Shown here in pieces: positions 1 through 7,935 of a stretch of 64,000 nt of DNA. The notes under the pieces were generated by a model. It was not told the DNA's origin and did not search any database. It saw only the letters and a program-made list of their open reading frames with translations. Position 1 is the first letter of the stretch; each line of letters starts with the position of its first letter. Source of the DNA: Vibrio mytili. GTDB lineage: Bacteria > Pseudomonadota > Gammaproteobacteria > Enterobacterales > Vibrionaceae. Location of the stretch: positions 1 through 64,000 of the forward strand of contig NZ_JXOK01000037.1 of assembly GCF_000830505.1 (NCBI RefSeq), given 5' to 3'. Position numbers and translations under genes: made by a program.

Positions 1-11
1 CATTCTATAAA

Positions 12-37
12 TCCCTGACTCGTCAGGGGTTTTTCTT
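12..37 (+). terminator. Rho-independent terminator
   Basis: A short GC-rich hairpin (CCCTGA / TCAGGG with a CTCG-type loop) is followed by a T-rich run. It should end transcription of a plus-strand gene lying to the left of the window. Nothing of that gene is visible. Confidence 0.6.
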
Positions 38-86
38 TATCTGGCATTAGGTAATAGAGCAGTGTAGGTCACACAAAAGGTCACAC

Positions 87-273
87 ATGCTCAGTTCACA
101 GCGATTAGCTAAACAAGATTCGCTTTACCTCCACAAGAACAGCAAATGGTGTTTGTTTCTTCCATTGGTCTATCCGTATTGACGGTAAGCACCACCAGCC
201 TAGCCTAAAGACTCGTAGTTATCATGAAGCTGTTAAATCAGCACTTGAGTTGTTAAAGCAGTCCAATATCTAA
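87..273 (+). pseudogene. Integrase-like N-terminal fragment, frameshifted
   Basis: An ATG at 87 opens a frame that reads about 22 residues rich in Lys/Gln, ending in a 'NSKW' element. A different frame then continues to the TAA at 271 with WSIRIDGKHHQPSLKTR followed by YHEAVKSALELL. The pattern of Trp, RIDGK, SLKTR and a closing Ala/Leu helix resembles the arm-binding N-terminal domain of tyrosine recombinases. This is a pattern match, not a confirmed homology. The core-binding and catalytic domains are absent, so at best it is a remnant. The shift is +1 (or -2), unlike the -1 shifts elsewhere in this window. A direct repeat GGTCACAC occurs twice just upstream (67-74 and 79-86). Confidence 0.35.
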
Positions 274-319
274 CTAGAAGATGTCTACAAGTCGGTAGCT
301 ATTTAAAACTCATTTGTCT

Positions 320-823
320 TTATGTTGCTGTCGAGGTTTTATAGTAGTATCGATAGTATCCAACCAAGTTACTTGAAATAAACAGCACCTCCATCAAAAC
401 GGCCGTCGGTGAACCCACAACATAATTGTGTATCAACCATAAAGTAGTACCAACAATCATTAACTCTCTTAAACGGCGATCGTCCTTATTAAACGCCGCA
501 GCCGTTTGAAAAAGAGAAGCAAAACAACTGAGAATACTGACTAATCCGGCATAGGTAACGACGGTCGAAAGCACCGAAGCTGAATAGAATAGATACTTAA
601 GCTTTGATGATGTAGAAAATACGCTGGTTAAATATCGAATGGTAGCGATAATCATCAAACTTGCAGCTGTCCATTTTTCTAGCAAAATAAAATGACTGGA
701 AATCAGCGTTCCTGCACAGAAAAGAGAAGCAACAATTTTTCGCCTATCTTTGAACTGAAAAGACATCAGGTCAAACCCAATGGCTATAGCAACAAGAACC
801 TGAGATAAAACAAATGGTGTCAT
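320..823 (-). CDS. YgjV family inner membrane protein
   Basis: A 167-residue, strongly hydrophobic protein with about five to six membrane segments separated by short basic loops (for example FKDRRK near residue 25 and KDDRRLRE near 115). Length and layout match the Imp-YgjV family of bacterial inner membrane proteins, whose function is unknown. It is a single gene on the minus strand between an integrase-like fragment and a pair of decayed genes, so its neighbourhood looks like accessory DNA. The start is an ATG with an AAGAGG-like ribosome site a few bases upstream (on the minus strand). No catalytic residues are evident. Confidence 0.75.
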   Translation of the reverse strand: MTPFVLSQVLVAIAIGFDLMSFQFKDRRKIVASLFCAGTLISSHFILLEKWTAASLMIIATIRYLTSVFSTSSKLKYLFYSASVLSTVVTYAGLVSILSCFASLFQTAAAFNKDDRRLRELMIVGTTLWLIHNYVVGSPTAVLMEVLFISSNLVGYYRYYYKTSTAT

Positions 824-999
824 GAAAACCTCTTTTTATACCGCAGTGTTAAGTGGTTAATAACACGACGATTAAACCTATGCCATTGTTTTTTTGGAAG
901 TTCTGCATATTTCATGTCAAACGACCCTAGTGATAGTAAAAAATATGGAATCATCCTTTGCTGCCATAGGCACCGTGCCGCTACGGTTATATTAGTTAG

Positions 1000-1122
1000 C
1001 TAGACTGGAAAACCGTTTACTCTTGATTGCTCAGCTCAGCTCAGCTCAGCTCAGCTCAGCTCAGGGCCAATGCCCGATGTGTCACCTAGTACGACATAAA
1101 TTGTTTTTTCTGTTTTCATCAT
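1000..1122 (-). pseudogene. PdxA-like dehydrogenase, N-terminal remnant
   Basis: Starting at ATG 1122 with a good AGGAA ribosome site upstream, the minus strand reads MMKTEKTIYVVLGDTSGIG followed by PELS and then TGA at about 1051. The GD-x-x-GIGPEL block near the N-terminus is the hallmark of the PdxA family (4-hydroxythreonine-4-phosphate dehydrogenase and its D-threonate/erythronate-phosphate relatives). The frame ends inside the pentanucleotide repeat. Beyond the repeat only about a dozen codons stay open, and the rest of the roughly 330-residue enzyme is missing. A decayed LysR gene lies divergently upstream, the usual arrangement for a catabolic operon of this family. The family assignment rests on one motif and the position of that motif. 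Confidence 0.55.
1029..1064. repeat. Pentanucleotide tandem repeat (TCAGC)n
   Basis: About seven perfect copies of the 5-bp unit TCAGC (CTGAG-type on the minus strand). It sits just after the GIGPEL codons of a PdxA-like gene start on the minus strand. Because 5 is not a multiple of 3, a run of more than three copies must contain TGA in every reading frame. The tract therefore inactivates the gene and cannot act as an on/off phase switch at this length. Confidence 0.9.
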
Positions 1123-1253
1123 CTGTTTTCCTAATCTCGTTGCAATGGGGTCAGTATATTGATTGGGAAAGATTTGATAATTAAGGAATAATTGAATTAA
1201 CCATTCAGGTTAGTCGAATAATTAAATTTGAGAAGAGTGTAGGAAAGTCTTCG

Positions 1254-1436
1254 GATATCACGCTATTTATTAGCATTGCGAAGAGTTCAGGGCAGGTTGC
1301 CGCTGTTAGATAGCTACATTTAGCACCAACACTGCGAACGGCAAGGTTGTCGTCGCTTGAAAGATCGTTATCGGTTAAAGCTGCTCAATCGCAATACGAT
1401 GCTCATTTCGTTGTCGAACCGGGCACGCTGAAATGA
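1254..1436 (+). pseudogene. LysR-family regulator remnant (HTH region)
   Basis: The plus-strand frame reads DITLFISIAKSSG, then AAVR, a stop (TAG at 1311), LHLAP, and RLSSLERSLSV. This is the helix-turn-helix of LysR regulators, where one expects F-x-x-IA-x-SG-s-x-AAAR-x-L-x-x-x-P...SRRLSSLE. A shift to another frame at about 1375 gives KLLNRNT...ISLS, matching the KLFxRxTRxLxLT segment that follows, and a second shift gives EPGTL (usual TEAG). At least one in-frame stop and two shifts are present, and the effector-binding domain is gone. It is divergent to the PdxA-like remnant and probably was its regulator. Confidence 0.6.
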
Positions 1437-1605
1437 CCTTGGACAAAGCCTTGTCAACGAATTTTCTGAATTATCGTTCACAACCCTAATCATAACAGGG
1501 TGTTATCATTTAAATAAATAATGATAATTTTATTCACTTTCTCTATGCCATATACTCCTTCCGATCAAAACAAAGCTGAAACGTTAAAGGTATTGGGAGC
1601 AAATT

Positions 1606-2097
1606 ATGAAAATGAACCACGTAGGTATCATGGTTGGTGATATGGACAAAGCGGTTGAGTTCTATACTAAAGCGCTAGGTCTGCGTGTTGTAATGAATAA
1701 CACCAAAGTGATTGAAGAACGAGAGTCAGCGATTGGACGTATGTGCATTGCCGTATTTGGGGAAGGTTTTAAAGGCTTTAACATCGCTCATCTGGTAACA
1801 ACAGATGGTATCGGTGTTGAACTGTTTGAGATGAAAGGGCGTCAAGAACGTCATGAAGTAAACTTCTCTCGCCTGGGTATCTTCCACTTCTGCTTACAGC
1901 TACCCAAAGAGCAGTTTGATGCAGCAATCAAGCGTGTTGAAGAGTATGGCGGTAAAGTTCGTATGGACATCATGCGTTATCATCCAGAAGACGAGCTAAA
2001 ACAAGCACAAATGGTATATCTAGAAGACCCGTTTGGTAACCTGTTTGAGTTCTACTCACATTCTTACGAAGACACTTACGCTTCAGACTATGAATAA
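1606..2097 (+). CDS. VOC superfamily protein (glyoxalase-like)
   Basis: A 163-residue protein with two beta-alpha-beta-beta-beta modules. It begins NHVGIMVGDMDKAVEFYT, the classic first strand and helix of the vicinal oxygen chelate fold, and ends with DPFGNLFEFY, the classic last strand. Candidate metal ligands are His near the start (NHVG), Glu in VELFE, His in IFHFC and Glu in LFEFY. Members include lactoylglutathione lyase, fosfomycin-resistance enzymes and dioxygenases, and the substrate cannot be read from sequence. The start at 1606 has a GGGAG ribosome site. It stands alone, with a terminator just after it and a convergent LysR gene beyond. Confidence 0.85.
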   Translation: MKMNHVGIMVGDMDKAVEFYTKALGLRVVMNNTKVIEERESAIGRMCIAVFGEGFKGFNIAHLVTTDGIGVELFEMKGRQERHEVNFSRLGIFHFCLQLPKEQFDAAIKRVEEYGGKVRMDIMRYHPEDELKQAQMVYLEDPFGNLFEFYSHSYEDTYASDYE

Positions 2098-2112
2098 GTA
2101 AATACATAAAGC

Positions 2113-2143
2113 AAAAGGTTGGCTCTGATGCCAACCTTTTTAT
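2113..2143 (+). terminator. Rho-independent terminator after VOC gene
   Basis: A perfect 10-bp stem (AAAGGTTGGC / GCCAACCTTT) with a TCTGAT loop is followed by T's. It is 16 bases past the VOC stop codon. Confidence 0.9.
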
Positions 2144-2210
2144 ATTAATTCCTAGATCAGAGATAAGACCCAAAAGCCAATATCTTCTGAATAGTGGTTC
2201 TTAGCTTATA

Positions 2211-3104
2211 TCAACCTGCATCAAAAGAGCTTTCGATAACTTTAATGATTTGTTCATAACGCTTAGCTAGTGGTGAATTCAGTTTACTAACCAAGTACAC
2301 AGGCTCTTGTATCTCTGCGGTAATATTGAATATTTTTAGCTGTTCTTTGTCCGCGAACAAGTTGACGCACCATCGAGGAACGACCGTAAAACCGATCCCC
2401 TTGGCTATCGGAACCAATATTTGATGCACTTGATTAATGTAGCTTTGTGTCGAAACCTCCTCCAAATCGACCAAACGAAGCAAATCATTGTTCGCTTGAT
2501 TAACATAAGTTTGGAAATAATGAGCTAAATCAGGATGACGCACGACACCCAACGCCATTAACAATTCATTTATAGGCAAACTTTCGTCAGCGGAAAGCGG
2601 TAGTACAAGCGCCAGACACTCAGCTCCAATAGTACAGCTAGCAAAATATTTAGGATTGGGTTCTTTTGTTACTAAACCAATATCCAATTTTCCCTGCAGT
2701 ATCTGCTCAAATATACGTTGGTTTGGTGTTGCTTCTAACTCAATAGATAAGCCTGGATAACTCGCTTGCAACGAAAGTAATTCTGAATATATTAACCAAG
2801 CGAAAGTCCCCGAACAGCCAATAGTACAGCGACCTCGGAAAGGCTCGTCGTGGGCCAAATTCTGTAATAACTCAAACTCATCTTCAAAGTGTTTGACAGC
2901 ATAGTCGTAAACTTTCTGCCCATAGATTGTTAACTCAAACTTCTTGTTGAACCTCTTTATCAGAGGATAACCGCAAGCCGCTTCTAGTTTATTTATGTGC
3001 TGGCTTACCCCAGGCTGCGTCATATGGAGTAATTCGGCCGTTTTAGTAAAGTGTCCGACATCGATCAATGTTTTAAAAGTGTTGAGCCAAATAGGATTGA
3101 GCAT
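2211..3104 (-). CDS. LysR family transcriptional regulator
   Basis: A 297-residue protein with a winged helix-turn-helix at residues 1-60 (TKTAELLHMTQPGVSQHINKLE) and a LysR substrate-binding domain at about 90-290. The N-terminal motif is typical and intact, in contrast to the LysR remnant at 1.3 kb. It is convergent with the VOC gene and transcribed in the same direction as the helicase 3317-6208, but 212 bases separate them and nothing ties it to either. The target genes and co-inducer are unknown. Start ATG 3104 fits the normal LysR length. Confidence 0.85.
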   Translation of the reverse strand: MLNPIWLNTFKTLIDVGHFTKTAELLHMTQPGVSQHINKLEAACGYPLIKRFNKKFELTIYGQKVYDYAVKHFEDEFELLQNLAHDEPFRGRCTIGCSGTFAWLIYSELLSLQASYPGLSIELEATPNQRIFEQILQGKLDIGLVTKEPNPKYFASCTIGAECLALVLPLSADESLPINELLMALGVVRHPDLAHYFQTYVNQANNDLLRLVDLEEVSTQSYINQVHQILVPIAKGIGFTVVPRWCVNLFADKEQLKIFNITAEIQEPVYLVSKLNSPLAKRYEQIIKVIESSFDAG

Positions 3105-3316
3105 GATTAGAAACCAAAAATTATTAATAAATATATTTTCGATAATCGTAAATTATACTGAAAGCCGACCTTTTTGTCGCTATCGTTCAGAGATAACGAC
3201 TGGTTCATGACGACCTTCAATCAGCTTACGTTGGACTGCTCTGGTCTCCAATGATGAGCTCTGGAAATACCAACCTTAATTATGGCTAGTCATCGTTGTT
3301 TAAAATACTCTCACTT

Positions 3317-6208
3317 TTACTCCCGAATCACCTTTTTCAAACGTGCAAATGTTTTCATTGATTCATTCGCGGGGATGGTTTGATAATCAGGGTTGTTCGC
3401 TTTCAACCAATATTGGCCTAGATCATCCTTTTGAACCACGCGTAAGAGATATTGATCATCGCCGGATTCATCTTGTATTTCGATAGCCATCGTAAGACCA
3501 GTAATGGAACCTGCCGATGTTGGCGTGACAAATTCGAGTAGCAGTAAATCACCGTCATAAATTGGCGATTTTCCTCCGTTCATGGAGTTGCCAGAAGCTC
3601 TCGCCAAAAAGTGCGTTTCAGCGCTAACGTTGTGCATATCGATTGGCATGAACTCAACATCATTACTTGAGCCAGTCTTAAAGTGACCACAGGCAATTTT
3701 TAGGTTGGGATAATAGGGCAGTAGAGTCTCATCATTGACGGCTTTCTGTATTGGTAGAGGCGTGGTTTTCTTTTGCTCCCTGTCTGTATATCTTGCGAGC
3801 TGTAAATCAACTAGCTCTTTCACGAAATCGTGAAAGAATGGAATCAGGGCAGGCGCAACCGTAAAGCTCGCTTCTAGCTTGCCATCTGTATTGTTAAACC
3901 AAGCATTCCCTTGCTTGGTATTACCACCGACAAAAGCATTAATTGGGTTGTTTAGCCAATATTTAAGCCAAGCGGAAGAATCTGCTGCTAAACGTTGATT
4001 CTGTTCTGAAAGATCAGCAGTTTTGAGCTGAGGGTACCGTGAGAGCACATGCCAACTTTTAGCTGATAATGCTTCAACTGTCGGTGGATGATTAAAACCA
4101 TCAAGCTCTAAGTAGGCTTCTAGAAGGATGGCTTTGAAGCATTTGGTCATGCTCATTTTCTGGATAGCATTCAAAAAGAACGTTTTGTGCTCGTCGGCGA
4201 GTTGTTGGAAGTCTGCGTCGTTGCTCATTGTCGCAACCAGCTCTAACCAGCTACCGTGTTGTTTATTGACTTTGTTAAAGTCGTGTCCTGCTCGGTAAAA
4301 TTCTACGGCTCTTGGTCGGTGTCCTAAGTGATTGGTAAGGTTTTCAAACTCTTCTTTGGCAGAGTAACGCAGTTGCTTACTGAGCTCTTGCCAAAAGCTG
4401 ACGATTTGAGGATCGATATTGATAAAACAACCTTCGCCTAACTCAGGACTCGCGACCAGAGTGCCGTTATGTTTGGATAAAACGGCTGTCGATTTAATAC
4501 CAAGCACTTCCTGCTTGTTTAAAAATGAACGATGATTCCCGATGAAATCCAATACGACCAAATGGGTTTTGTTTGTATGTCGTCGAAGACCGCGGCCCAA
4601 CTGCTGGATAAAGATTATGTTGGACTCTGTTGGGCGCAGCATCAGTACAGTATCAATAGATGGTAAATCCGTGCCTTCGTTAAACAGATCAACTGAGAAA
4701 AGGACTTGAACTTCACCTTTGTCTAGCATGGTCAACGCTTCGTTGCGACGAACTGAGGACTCACTATGAACAGACAGTGCTTTTAAGCCTAGTGCTGCGT
4801 ATGCGGTATTGAACTGTTGCGCCATAAAGTCGGCATGCTTTTTAGATACGCAAAATGCCAAAGTGCGAGATTGTTGATTGGCTTCCCAGTGCTTAAATAT
4901 ATGCTTCGCTCTTCGAGTCGTCGCAAACTGGGCATCAAGAGCCGCTGGATCGAACTTACCATTTCTCCAAGGAATTTCTTGGTAGTCAACCGAGTCATCC
5001 CAAATGCCATAGTAGTGGAATGGCACTAGAATCTCACTGTCAATGCCATGCACTAAGTTACGCTCAAAAACTAAATTATCGTGGCACAGTGATAGAATGT
5101 TGGCTTGATCAGTTCGTTCTGGTGTTGCGGTTAACCCTAATAAAAACGCCGGCTCAAAGTAATTGAGGATATTGAGATACGTTTTTGCGCTGGCATGGTG
5201 AAATTCATCCACCACAATGTAGTCGAAGTAATCCGCTGCAAAATGCTTGAGGTTTTCTTCTTTGCCCAAGCTTTGTACCGAGGCAAATAACATCTCTTTT
5301 TGCTTGTCTTTGGTCTTACCGTGATAGTAACCAGCTGACTTTTCCGGCCATAATTTGGCAAAGGTATTGAATGCTTGGGTTAAGATCTCTTCTCGATGAG
5401 CAACAAAAAGAACGCGTTTTGCTTGGAGTTGCTTGGCATCAAACGCAGACAACCATGTTTTCCCCATGCCAGTACCCATTACAACCAATCCACGGACGTT
5501 ACCTTTATCTCGAGTATCATTGAGCGCTTCTAGAGCTTCCTGCTGTGCAGAGTTTGGTGTATACGCCTCATCATCGAGCAAGGTGGAATCACCAACAACA
5601 GAGAGCTTTGGTGGATTTCTCCGTTTGATATAGGCATCGATCCACTCATCTGTGAGTGGTGTAGCAGAGGGGTGAGAAAATAACTTGTTGAACTGCTCGC
5701 GAATATTGTGGAACTGCTTTGCTTGCTCTGAGTCGTCAGGTTGCTGATAGTCGAATCGAAGGCACCATTCGTGTGCGTCAGTCAGTGCCGTTTTACTTAT
5801 GTTATTCGAGCCAACAAAGGCTGTGCCATTGAAGAAGGACTGTTCTTCATCGGTGCGTACAAAGATGTAGGATTTTAAGTGAAAACTACGACTTTGTGTT
5901 TCAAAGATCTTCACTTCGACGTCATCACCGTCTAGTTCCAGCAATGAACGCAGAGCAATGGGGTGAGTGATGTGAAGATAATCAGAGGTTAAAATTCTCA
6001 GTTTAAGTTGGCGATTGTGGCTAACCTTACGTTCGATCGCCTCATGAATGCTAGGTAGGAGTAAATCGAGCCCTGATGGTTGAATAAACGAAACCGCAAT
6101 CTCAATCTCTGTCGCATGATTGATAGCATGGATGAGCTGAGGTAAAAGTGGGTCATCATCGCCCGTCGTCAGCAGGTTGTCTCGAATGGTTAACGATTGA
6201 GTCGGCAT
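3317..6208 (-). CDS. PLD-nuclease / SF2 helicase / S24-like fusion protein
   Basis: A 963-residue multidomain protein. Residues about 1-175 are a phospholipase-D-like domain with the H-x-K motif (His110, Lys112) followed by GSNN at 133-136. Residues about 215-560 are a superfamily 2 helicase: Walker A GTGMGKT at 245-251, DEFHH at 334-338, TATPER at 360-365, and the motif VI element QLGRGLRRH at 536-544. Residues about 600-850 are a helical region like that of DUF3427 helicases. Residues about 850-955 look like a LexA/UmuD S24 peptidase domain: ASGNSM with the nucleophile position at Ser875, then YDGDLLLLE. The Lys expected in the LexA dyad aligns with Arg923, so self-cleavage is doubtful. A small methyltransferase lies 13 bases upstream in the same direction. 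A role in DNA damage response or phage defence is an inference from the domains; no function is known to me for this fusion. Confidence 0.8.
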   Translation of the reverse strand: MPTQSLTIRDNLLTTGDDDPLLPQLIHAINHATEIEIAVSFIQPSGLDLLLPSIHEAIERKVSHNRQLKLRILTSDYLHITHPIALRSLLELDGDDVEVKIFETQSRSFHLKSYIFVRTDEEQSFFNGTAFVGSNNISKTALTDAHEWCLRFDYQQPDDSEQAKQFHNIREQFNKLFSHPSATPLTDEWIDAYIKRRNPPKLSVVGDSTLLDDEAYTPNSAQQEALEALNDTRDKGNVRGLVVMGTGMGKTWLSAFDAKQLQAKRVLFVAHREEILTQAFNTFAKLWPEKSAGYYHGKTKDKQKEMLFASVQSLGKEENLKHFAADYFDYIVVDEFHHASAKTYLNILNYFEPAFLLGLTATPERTDQANILSLCHDNLVFERNLVHGIDSEILVPFHYYGIWDDSVDYQEIPWRNGKFDPAALDAQFATTRRAKHIFKHWEANQQSRTLAFCVSKKHADFMAQQFNTAYAALGLKALSVHSESSVRRNEALTMLDKGEVQVLFSVDLFNEGTDLPSIDTVLMLRPTESNIIFIQQLGRGLRRHTNKTHLVVLDFIGNHRSFLNKQEVLGIKSTAVLSKHNGTLVASPELGEGCFINIDPQIVSFWQELSKQLRYSAKEEFENLTNHLGHRPRAVEFYRAGHDFNKVNKQHGSWLELVATMSNDADFQQLADEHKTFFLNAIQKMSMTKCFKAILLEAYLELDGFNHPPTVEALSAKSWHVLSRYPQLKTADLSEQNQRLAADSSAWLKYWLNNPINAFVGGNTKQGNAWFNNTDGKLEASFTVAPALIPFFHDFVKELVDLQLARYTDREQKKTTPLPIQKAVNDETLLPYYPNLKIACGHFKTGSSNDVEFMPIDMHNVSAETHFLARASGNSMNGGKSPIYDGDLLLLEFVTPTSAGSITGLTMAIEIQDESGDDQYLLRVVQKDDLGQYWLKANNPDYQTIPANESMKTFARLKKVIRE

Positions 6209-6221
6209 CTGTGTTCTTCCC

Positions 6222-6809
6222 TTACGCTCTTACCAAGATTGCATTTAACCATTGCTCGGTTTCTCGCCCAGGCCTTGCATCCGAACTCATCCAAGTTTCT
6301 ACAACTTTGAGTTGGGTCGATGAAAGTGCGTCGCGAAGGGTTTGCTCATTCATGTCAGCAAAGAAACGACCGTTGCGTATTTGCTCTGTATTACCATATT
6401 TAAATGAGCAGTAGAAAACCCCCTTGGGCTTGAGTAACTCACTCAGACGCGAGAACGTTCGCGGAAGCTCTTTATTAGGAACATGAAGAAGTGAGGCGCA
6501 TGCCCAAATAGCATCAAAGCTGTCTGGCTTTGCTTCAAAAGACTCAAACGTTGCGTGTGTGACGTGTTGACTTAAATACTCAGTCGCCAATTCAACAAGT
6601 GATTCGTTCGCATCAAATGCCACCACTTTGTAGCCTAAGTTTAGAAAGTTCTTACTATCTCGACCAGACCCACATCCAGCATCCAATATTTTTCCGTGAT
6701 TTTCGATTCGAGGAAGAAAACGGTCGTAAAGTTTCTGAACATCAACGTTTACGGTTGTATCAAAAAAGCTTTGTGCGTTTTCATTATAATATCGGTTGGT
6801 AATGCTCAT
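6222..6809 (-). CDS. Class I SAM-dependent methyltransferase
   Basis: A 195-residue protein with the Rossmann motif I GKILDAGCGSGRDS near residue 37, motif post-I ending VVAFDANESLV, and a helical cap. No NPPY/DPPY motif of N6-adenine or N4-cytosine DNA methylases is seen, so a small-molecule or protein target (TehB-like) is more likely than DNA. It ends 13 bases before the PLD-helicase gene begins and is almost certainly co-transcribed with it as the first gene. Whether it modifies something the helicase recognises is unknown. Start ATG 6809 is the only one upstream of motif I. Confidence 0.8.
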   Translation of the reverse strand: MSITNRYYNENAQSFFDTTVNVDVQKLYDRFLPRIENHGKILDAGCGSGRDSKNFLNLGYKVVAFDANESLVELATEYLSQHVTHATFESFEAKPDSFDAIWACASLLHVPNKELPRTFSRLSELLKPKGVFYCSFKYGNTEQIRNGRFFADMNEQTLRDALSSTQLKVVETWMSSDARPGRETEQWLNAILVRA

Positions 6810-6994
6810 GATGCGGTTCTTTTAAGTCGAAAGGTCTAGTTTGCATCATCTTTTATTTGGCGTCTAGGAAGGAGCTAACTTGCTCTAGTACAAGATTCTC
6901 AAAATGAACAATACCTTACCGAGCGTTAGCTTACTTTCTTCTAAACAACATCATCCCCTTCCAACACACATCAACTTCTTATGAATTTGTCTTG

Positions 6995-7006
6995 TAGACA
7001 TGTCTA
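6995..7006. promoter_or_regulatory. Palindrome TAGACATGTCTA, candidate PhnF operator
   Basis: A perfect 12-bp palindrome about 235 bases upstream of the phnF start. Its core AGACATGTCT shares the ACATGT/AGACATGT half-site with the larger palindrome at 7205-7220. GntR/HutC regulators such as PhnF bind short palindromes near their own gene. Assignment to PhnF is an inference. Confidence 0.45.
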
Positions 7007-7204
7007 GGTTTAAACGGTCTGACGGAAGGTAAAGTCTAATAAAATTAATGGATTAAACCTGTCTATATAAGTTGAGCCTGCTGCTCGATTGTGACAACAC
7101 TGCAAACAAACCGACACATAATCTTCATCTTTACCCTGCAAAGTACCTTCTAACCAAACAAGACATGGCGAGCATAGAGGAGAGTTGCTTTTCGATTCCT
7201 CACG

Positions 7205-7220
7205 ACATGTCTAGACATGT
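7205..7220. promoter_or_regulatory. 16-bp palindrome upstream of phnF, candidate operator
   Basis: The 16-bp sequence ACATGTCTAGACATGT is a perfect inverted repeat ending 20 bases before the ATG at 7240 and just upstream of its GAGGG ribosome site. Position and symmetry fit an autoregulatory operator of the GntR-type repressor PhnF. Occupancy there would block the transcript or its translation start. Confidence 0.5.
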
Positions 7221-7239
7221 GTTCATTCGAGGGTTCGTG

Positions 7240-7935
7240 ATGCCAGTTTACTTAGATATTGCTTCGGAATTAGAGCAAGAAGTTCGAGAACGCTACCTGC
7301 CTGGTGATTACTTACCGCCAGAGGGAAAGTTAGCGGAACGATTTGATGTTAACCGACATACCTTGCGCCGTGCCATTGATGAGTTGGTGAGTGGCGGCAT
7401 GGTCCAGCGCCATCAAGGCAAAGGCAATATGGTGGTGCGTCAGCCGAGTGAGTATCACGTCCATTCTGGTGCTCACTTCACCAAAAACCTTTTGGAGCAA
7501 GGCGCACAGCCTCGTTGCGAAGTGATTCAACGTCGCTTGTTCGTTGCGCCGGCAGAAATCGCTACCCATGTTGGCGTGGAAGAGGGCGAAAAAGTCATTC
7601 ACATCCGCACATTAAGAAAAACCGAAGAGTGTCCACAGACGATTATCGACCACTATTTCCCAAATACCGGCTGGTGGAACATTTTAAAGAATTTTCAAAA
7701 TGGCTCTCTGCATGGGTTTATCAAACGAGGGTTAGATATCGAACTGGAGCGCAAAGAAACCAAAGTCGGCGCGAAGACACCCACGAGCGAGCAGTGCCGA
7801 TTGCTGCACATCACGAACAACACCCCAATTCTAAGAGTTAGAACCAAGAACGTTATCAAAGGGACCAATATTGTGGCCGAGTTTTCCTGCTCCAATAGTC
7901 GTTCCGATGTCATTGAAATAGTAATGGAGCATTAA
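7240..7935 (+). CDS. phnF: PhnF, GntR/HutC-type regulator of the phn operon
   Basis: A 231-residue regulator with an N-terminal winged helix-turn-helix (residues about 8-68, including RFDVNRHTLRRAIDELV) and a C-terminal UTRA effector domain (about 85-230). It aligns along its length with the PhnF family, including the VNRHTLRRAID block and the closing IE-x-x-MEH. The open frame extends upstream to a TTG at 7072, but that extension would be translated through a palindromic operator and matches nothing in the family. ATG 7240 has GAGGG six bases upstream, so I chose it. Its stop is directly abutted by phnG. It is expected to repress the operon in the absence of its ligand. Confidence 0.88.
   Translation: MPVYLDIASELEQEVRERYLPGDYLPPEGKLAERFDVNRHTLRRAIDELVSGGMVQRHQGKGNMVVRQPSEYHVHSGAHFTKNLLEQGAQPRCEVIQRRLFVAPAEIATHVGVEEGEKVIHIRTLRKTEECPQTIIDHYFPNTGWWNILKNFQNGSLHGFIKRGLDIELERKETKVGAKTPTSEQCRLLHITNNTPILRVRTKNVIKGTNIVAEFSCSNSRSDVIEIVMEH

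Noticed and set aside
1029..1064. Phase-variation switch at the CTGAG repeat
   Set aside because: Adding or removing single units cannot open any frame while more than about three units remain, and the downstream gene body is missing.
7072..7239. N-terminal extension of PhnF from the TTG at 7072
   Set aside because: It matches nothing in the family, crosses a 16-bp palindrome and lacks a convincing ribosome site; ATG 7240 has both.
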